Below, one piece after another: positions 59,599 through 64,000 of a DNA stretch of 64,000 bases. The translations under genes were made by a program, and so were the position numbers. A model generated the notes under the pieces. That model saw nothing but the letters and a program-made list of their open reading frames with translations. It searched no databases and had not been told where the DNA came from. Positions within the stretch are counted from its first letter, which is position 1; each line of letters opens with the position of its first letter. Source of the stretch: Nymphaea colorata (taxonomy: Eukaryota; Streptophyta; Magnoliopsida; Nymphaeales; Nymphaeaceae); NCBI RefSeq assembly GCF_008831285.2, contig NC_045140.1:19962370-20026369 (forward strand), given 5' to 3'.

Positions 59599-62500
59599 AT
59601 GGCGTCGCTTGCCAGATTGCTCCAGAACCGCCCTGCCTCGTGTCTATATCAAAAGATCAATGACCCGACTTCAAAAGGCGTCTTCCTGCTTGCCCAGTTG
59701 TCAACTTCTGCTCAAAATCTATCGCCACCAACGCCGCCGCCACCGCCACCGCCGCAATCTCATGGTAAGGAGTCCTACTCGTTGTTGCTTACTTTTTTAT
59801 CTTTTTTGCAATTTCGTTTATGAATTTTGGTTATTGGTATTGTTGGTACTGATATTTAGTACCAGACAGTAAAAAGATTTGTTTTCTTATTCTTGTTTTT
59901 TTTTTTTTTCCTTTTTTTCTTGTTGTTGGGGATTGATCTAGATCAGAAAAAATGGAAATGGTCGAGTCTGTTCCTTTTCATCCCTGGGGCAATCACGTTC
60001 GGGCTTGGAACATGGCAGCTCTTTAGGCGCCAGGAAAAGGTTAAGTCACATTAGCTTTCGTTTTTAAACGTGCATTTGCAATTTCATGTAGTTACAAGTT
60101 TATTAAGTTTGAGCTGCTCTTCCTTTTTAGATTGATGTCCTTGTTGGTTTGATAAGAAGTTCGTTTGCCTAGTTGGTTTCCTTTTAGATAACTTTGAATG
60201 GTTTTAGCTTTTTAGGTTTCGTGACCGTTTGTTTAGATCTTTCCTTTCTGCGAGCATACTCCTTGAAATCGTGCATTTCACTAAAACCTATGTCTCTTTC
60301 TGTTCCTATTCGTTACTGACTAGCAGCCATAATTGTGCCGCCACATTCTTTCTGATGCAAGGAAAACTGATCATATCTTCAATGAGGTGAAGTTAGTGTT
60401 GATTGGCTTTTCCTTGTGTACAACAGATTGAAGAGCTGGAGTTTAAAAAGAAGAGACTGCAGATGGAACCGACTAACTTGAATAGCATGTCTTCGCAACT
60501 GCCTGGGCCTGGGGACTTAGGTTCTTTGGAGTTCAGGAGGGTTGTGTGTGAAGGAGTTTATGATGAAAGTAAATCGGTTTTTGTTGGTCCTCGGTCTAGA
60601 AGCATTTCTGGCTTAATGGAGAATGGCTACTATGTTCTCACACCGTTGTTGCTGAGGAAGGAACCCGGGAGGTATATATTTTCATCCTTTTCTTATGGAT
60701 GCCTAGAAATGACTTACTCTCTGTTGATGTTCTCTTCAGTAAATTGATTTTGCACAGTTTGTTTAAGCTGCATTTAAAGCATGGTTATATGCTGTAAGTC
60801 AAGTTTGTTAGGTTGAGAACAATATCGCAGGGCTGCAAAGCAGTTTTTGTATCTAAGCTTGCTGTTACAAAATTAAAAAAGAAAACAAAAGAAACGACCT
60901 TGGTCTTGCTTGTAAGCTTTCTCTGTTGATTCTGCATTCCCCATGTTTACATACCGTTCCCAGTTGTACTTGGCTGGAAGAAGCTTTTGAAACGTGTCAT
61001 GCTCAACAGATGAACAAACACATAGGCATATAAATAGTGAGAGCAATGGAAGCTTAAGACCTTAAAGGGTTTAGAATGTAGGAAGACATATGCAAACAAT
61101 GGAGTCGTTGAGAATCAGATCCACTTATTGGAGCAAAGAACAGCATGAACTACTTTGACATGGAGAGCACATAAAATTTTATACATTCATACAAAGGGAT
61201 TAGAAGTTCCCTTCTTGTTTTCTAAACTTACACAGCCTTTTTCCTTTTTGAGGATAAGTTTTGTCAGGCCTCTTCAAGCTTGTTTAACGCTTATAAGTTA
61301 TAAGCACTGTTACTGAAAGTATTTCATTAATTCCTTGAATTCATATGAGATATGTTAAATTTCCATACATTGTTATTCCATGGATCATTAATTATCTATC
61401 ATCCTTCGAGGAATGGGTTTAGACATGATTCTCTAAACAAAATCTTCTTCATTGAGCTTCTCTCATGTTACAGAGCTAGAGTTTGAGAATCTGTGTCTAT
61501 TAAGGTAAAAACAACAGAATTGAACCCAGTAATAATTTGAACCTAGTACATAACCTTCATTGACAAATTAATTCTTAGGCTTGTCCTCGTATTTACCATT
61601 TCATTGGCCAGTGAAGATACATACTTTTCAGATATACTATTTTCACTTCTGATAAATTGGTAAATCCAGTAACAAATTTGACAGCTCCAAGTTATGAATA
61701 TGTATGACAGGCTTATGTCATCATCATCTACATCCTTGAAGTGGTGCCTAGTTGTAGCATCTCCCTTGATGGTCCATTTCAAATTTTCACGAGGCATGTC
61801 TGAATCACCTTCTTATATAGTATCAGTTATTTATGGTGGCTGTCTTGTATTGCGCCCAATCCTTCTTTATGTAATTGATATCTGCAATCATGTACTGTTT
61901 CTTGTTTTCCTGAACCTTGCATTATTAAGGATTTAAAAGTCTTATTACGAATAGATAATGCAAAGTCTTAGTAAATACACGTGATTATAACAATCTGATG
62001 TTTTCTTTTTTGAGATATGAAATGTCCATGTTCCAAGAATTTCTGTTCTGATATGCTAAAACTGGATTTCACAAGGATATAGACACAAAAAAAAAGAAAT
62101 CATCAATTAGCTTTGCAATGACTTATACCGGTGAAAATCCGGGGTGAATCTTGTGTTGGACATAACGGCCATTACACAACTTATACAACGTCTGTTCTAC
62201 TCCAGAATCCGGTTGATCTGGGGCAATTTGAGTGGGATATTGTGTTTGTCAAAGTAAAGAATCGAATAGCTTCAGTCCTTCTATCAATCTTCTCAAGGTT
62301 ACCAAATCCTTTGCAGTTGGCGTTGCTAAAAGTCCTTTATATCTATATGACACTTTAGGCTACTGACATCTAAGAATTATTGTTACAATTGTTTAACTTT
62401 GTTATTAATGTTTTTAGTAAGAAAATATCTTGCCAGTGTGCAGTTATCTGTTCTGGTTAATAGAGGATGGGTGCCACGTAGTTGGCGAAACAAGTTTCTG

Positions 62501-63260
62501 GAAAATTCTGCTGAAATTGCACAGTCCTCAATTACAACGGTAGATGATGCTGAGCATAAACATGAACCATGGTGGAAATTTTGGACCAAGGGAGCCGCAG
62601 TTAGTAAGGTGATTTTGATTCATCAGAACATTCTGTCTGATCTGCTTGCTTATACTTCTTTCAAGATCATCTTTAGTGATTGCAATAGCTATAAGATCTA
62701 CCGTTTTTCATGTCGCAGGACCTCAAACACCACAACATTGGATTGGTGAAAGTTCTTGGCGTAATCCGTGGGAGTGAGAAACCAAGCATATACGTGCCAG
62801 CTAATGAACCCAGCACAGGGCAGTGGTTTTATGTTGATGTTCCGGCAATGGTACAGCATCTTGGGCTTCCAGAGAGTACAATTTATGTAGAAGAAATTAA
62901 TGAGGATGTCAATCCAAGTAAACCATATCCAATACCAAAAGAACTCAATTCTTTGATCTCTCACTCAGTCATGCCAAGGGACCATCTAAACTATGTCTTC
63001 ACTTGGTACAATTCTTTCTCTTAGGAAGGTGTAACGACAGTTACTTTAATTGTCCTATTTAAAATTTAACACTCTAAGTTGTTATGAAGGGTTCTTGAAA
63101 TCAGACCTTGCCCCTCCTTTCAAGTTCAATAATATTTTGGGCAACCTTCTGAAAGTAGAAAAAGCTGTTGACCTCATTTTCTTGTTGCAGGTACTCTTTG
63201 TCAGCGGCAGTAACTTTCATGGCAATTAAAAGAACATTGCCCAAGAAAAGTCAGAGATAA
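59599..63260 (+). CDS. SURF1, cytochrome c oxidase assembly factor, 345 aa
   Basis: SURF1/Shy1 is an inner-mitochondrial-membrane protein needed for early assembly of cytochrome c oxidase (heme a insertion into subunit 1). Exons: 59599-59764, 59942-60039, 60427-60671, 62437-62608, 62719-63005 and 63191-63260. All are GT-AG, joining in phase to 346 codons including the stop. Residues 1-55 form an Arg/Ser-rich mitochondrial presequence ending in a proline run (CCG/CCA repeat). Transmembrane segment 1 is LFLFIPGAITFGLGTWQ followed by RR. The intermembrane-space domain has GPRSRSISG, LVNRGWVPRSWR, PSTGQWFYVDVPAM and DHLNYVFTWY. Transmembrane segment 2 is SLSAAVTFMAIKR near the C-terminus. The exon 2 acceptor must be the TAG at 59939-59941, not the nearby CAG, to keep frame. 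Length and motifs are normal for plants. Confidence 0.96.
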
Positions 63261-64000
63261 CATTGCAGATGCAAGATTGTTTTCTCTTCACCAGCAACCA
63301 CCAGAAGTGTACACATTTCCGCTCATGGAGTAAACAACCGAGCTCATATTTTAACCCCGGCTGAAGAGGGCTGTTGATGACTCGTTTGCTTCTGCTTTCA
63401 TTTAGATCCATTCGTTGTTGGCTTCACAGGTGCTATTTATGGAAATAAGATTTCGAGTCTCTCACCAAGTGAATTTTCTGTCCACTTTTTGTGGCTGTTA
63501 CAGCTTTTTGTCAGTTCTGGAGGTACATACTTCCGTTTTCTTTTACAGCACATGGAGCTAAGCTATGTCCATGAAATAACATAGACAAAGCGGTAGAAAT
63601 TGGTTTCTTGTTTTTTAAGGGGAGAAAACAAATACAAACTGGAGCAACAGAACAGTCGCTGCTTGATGAAGCTAAATGGTGTGATATTCATAGCAACTTT
63701 TTGCCAGTGGTTGTCTTACATGTCAAATAAGGGATGGGCAACATATTGAGATATCAAGTCATTCATGAATTCCACCAAAAACCATTGTATGTTTTACTTA
63801 ATTTATCATTCGTGTAGCTCTGGTGGTGTTTAGCTTAACAAAGTCACATTGGAGCTGACTTATCGTTGCTCGTCAACATCCGGCCTGATTCAAGTTCATT
63901 CTTTTTTGTTTTTTTATTTCTTTTTAATGAAGTTTCAAGTGGCCTGTTGTCCTAGATCATCTTTTAAGGTTGCAAATGAATTTAATCCAAAATAGCAGAA
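63261..64000. other. SURF1 3' region and downstream sequence
   Basis: 3' UTR grading into intergenic DNA. No other gene recognised. Confidence 0.5.

Overview
This is plant nuclear DNA. It has AT-rich intergenic sequence, multi-exon genes with GT-AG introns, a Ty1-copia retrotransposon primed by initiator tRNA-Met, plant-type hAT-like miniature elements, many microsatellites and one 100-N assembly gap (26662-26761). The species cannot be named from the sequence.

Only two host genes look complete, both on the + strand at the right end. ARL8, an Arf-like small GTPase, has 6 exons (51804-57535) that join in phase to 184 residues. SURF1, a mitochondrial cytochrome c oxidase assembly factor, has 6 exons (59599-63260) that join to 345 residues. 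They are unrelated housekeeping genes.

The left half holds broken, intron-bearing pieces of other plant genes. These are the 5' end of an NPGR1-like calmodulin-binding TPR gene (2404-3053, +; start codon and first splice donor lost), three exons of a DEAH10/DHX33-like RNA helicase (15694-20258, -), and a ZYP1-like synaptonemal complex gene with its middle missing and several frameshifts (22019-24265, -). One VPS13-like exon lies at 26393-26452. Keeping introns means they came from DNA-level duplication or decay, not reverse transcription. Between the first and second pieces sits a structurally complete, very young Ty1-copia element (7381-12590, -): identical 165-bp LTRs, 5-bp target duplication, PBS, PPT and an uninterrupted 1401-codon gag-pol.

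The centre (26762 to about 50900) is a direct tandem array of a 9.3-kb unit. Units A and B are full length and unit C is partial and rearranged. A, B and the first 2.1 kb of C differ almost only by single-base indels, while the rest of C has substitutions, deletions and an insertion. No host gene is recognised in the unit. It carries an hAT-like MITE with an 8-bp target duplication, a CT/CA microsatellite and a cluster of CACTA-type subterminal motifs. The array abuts the assembly gap, so its true copy number is unknown.

The indel-dominated differences between copies suggest residual long-read error. Frameshifts in the broken genes should therefore be read with caution, whereas the missing exons, lost start codon and large deletions are harder to explain that way. 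I found no convincing new biological system. The most unusual items are the mosaic tandem array, the young copia element and the decayed ZYP1 copy.
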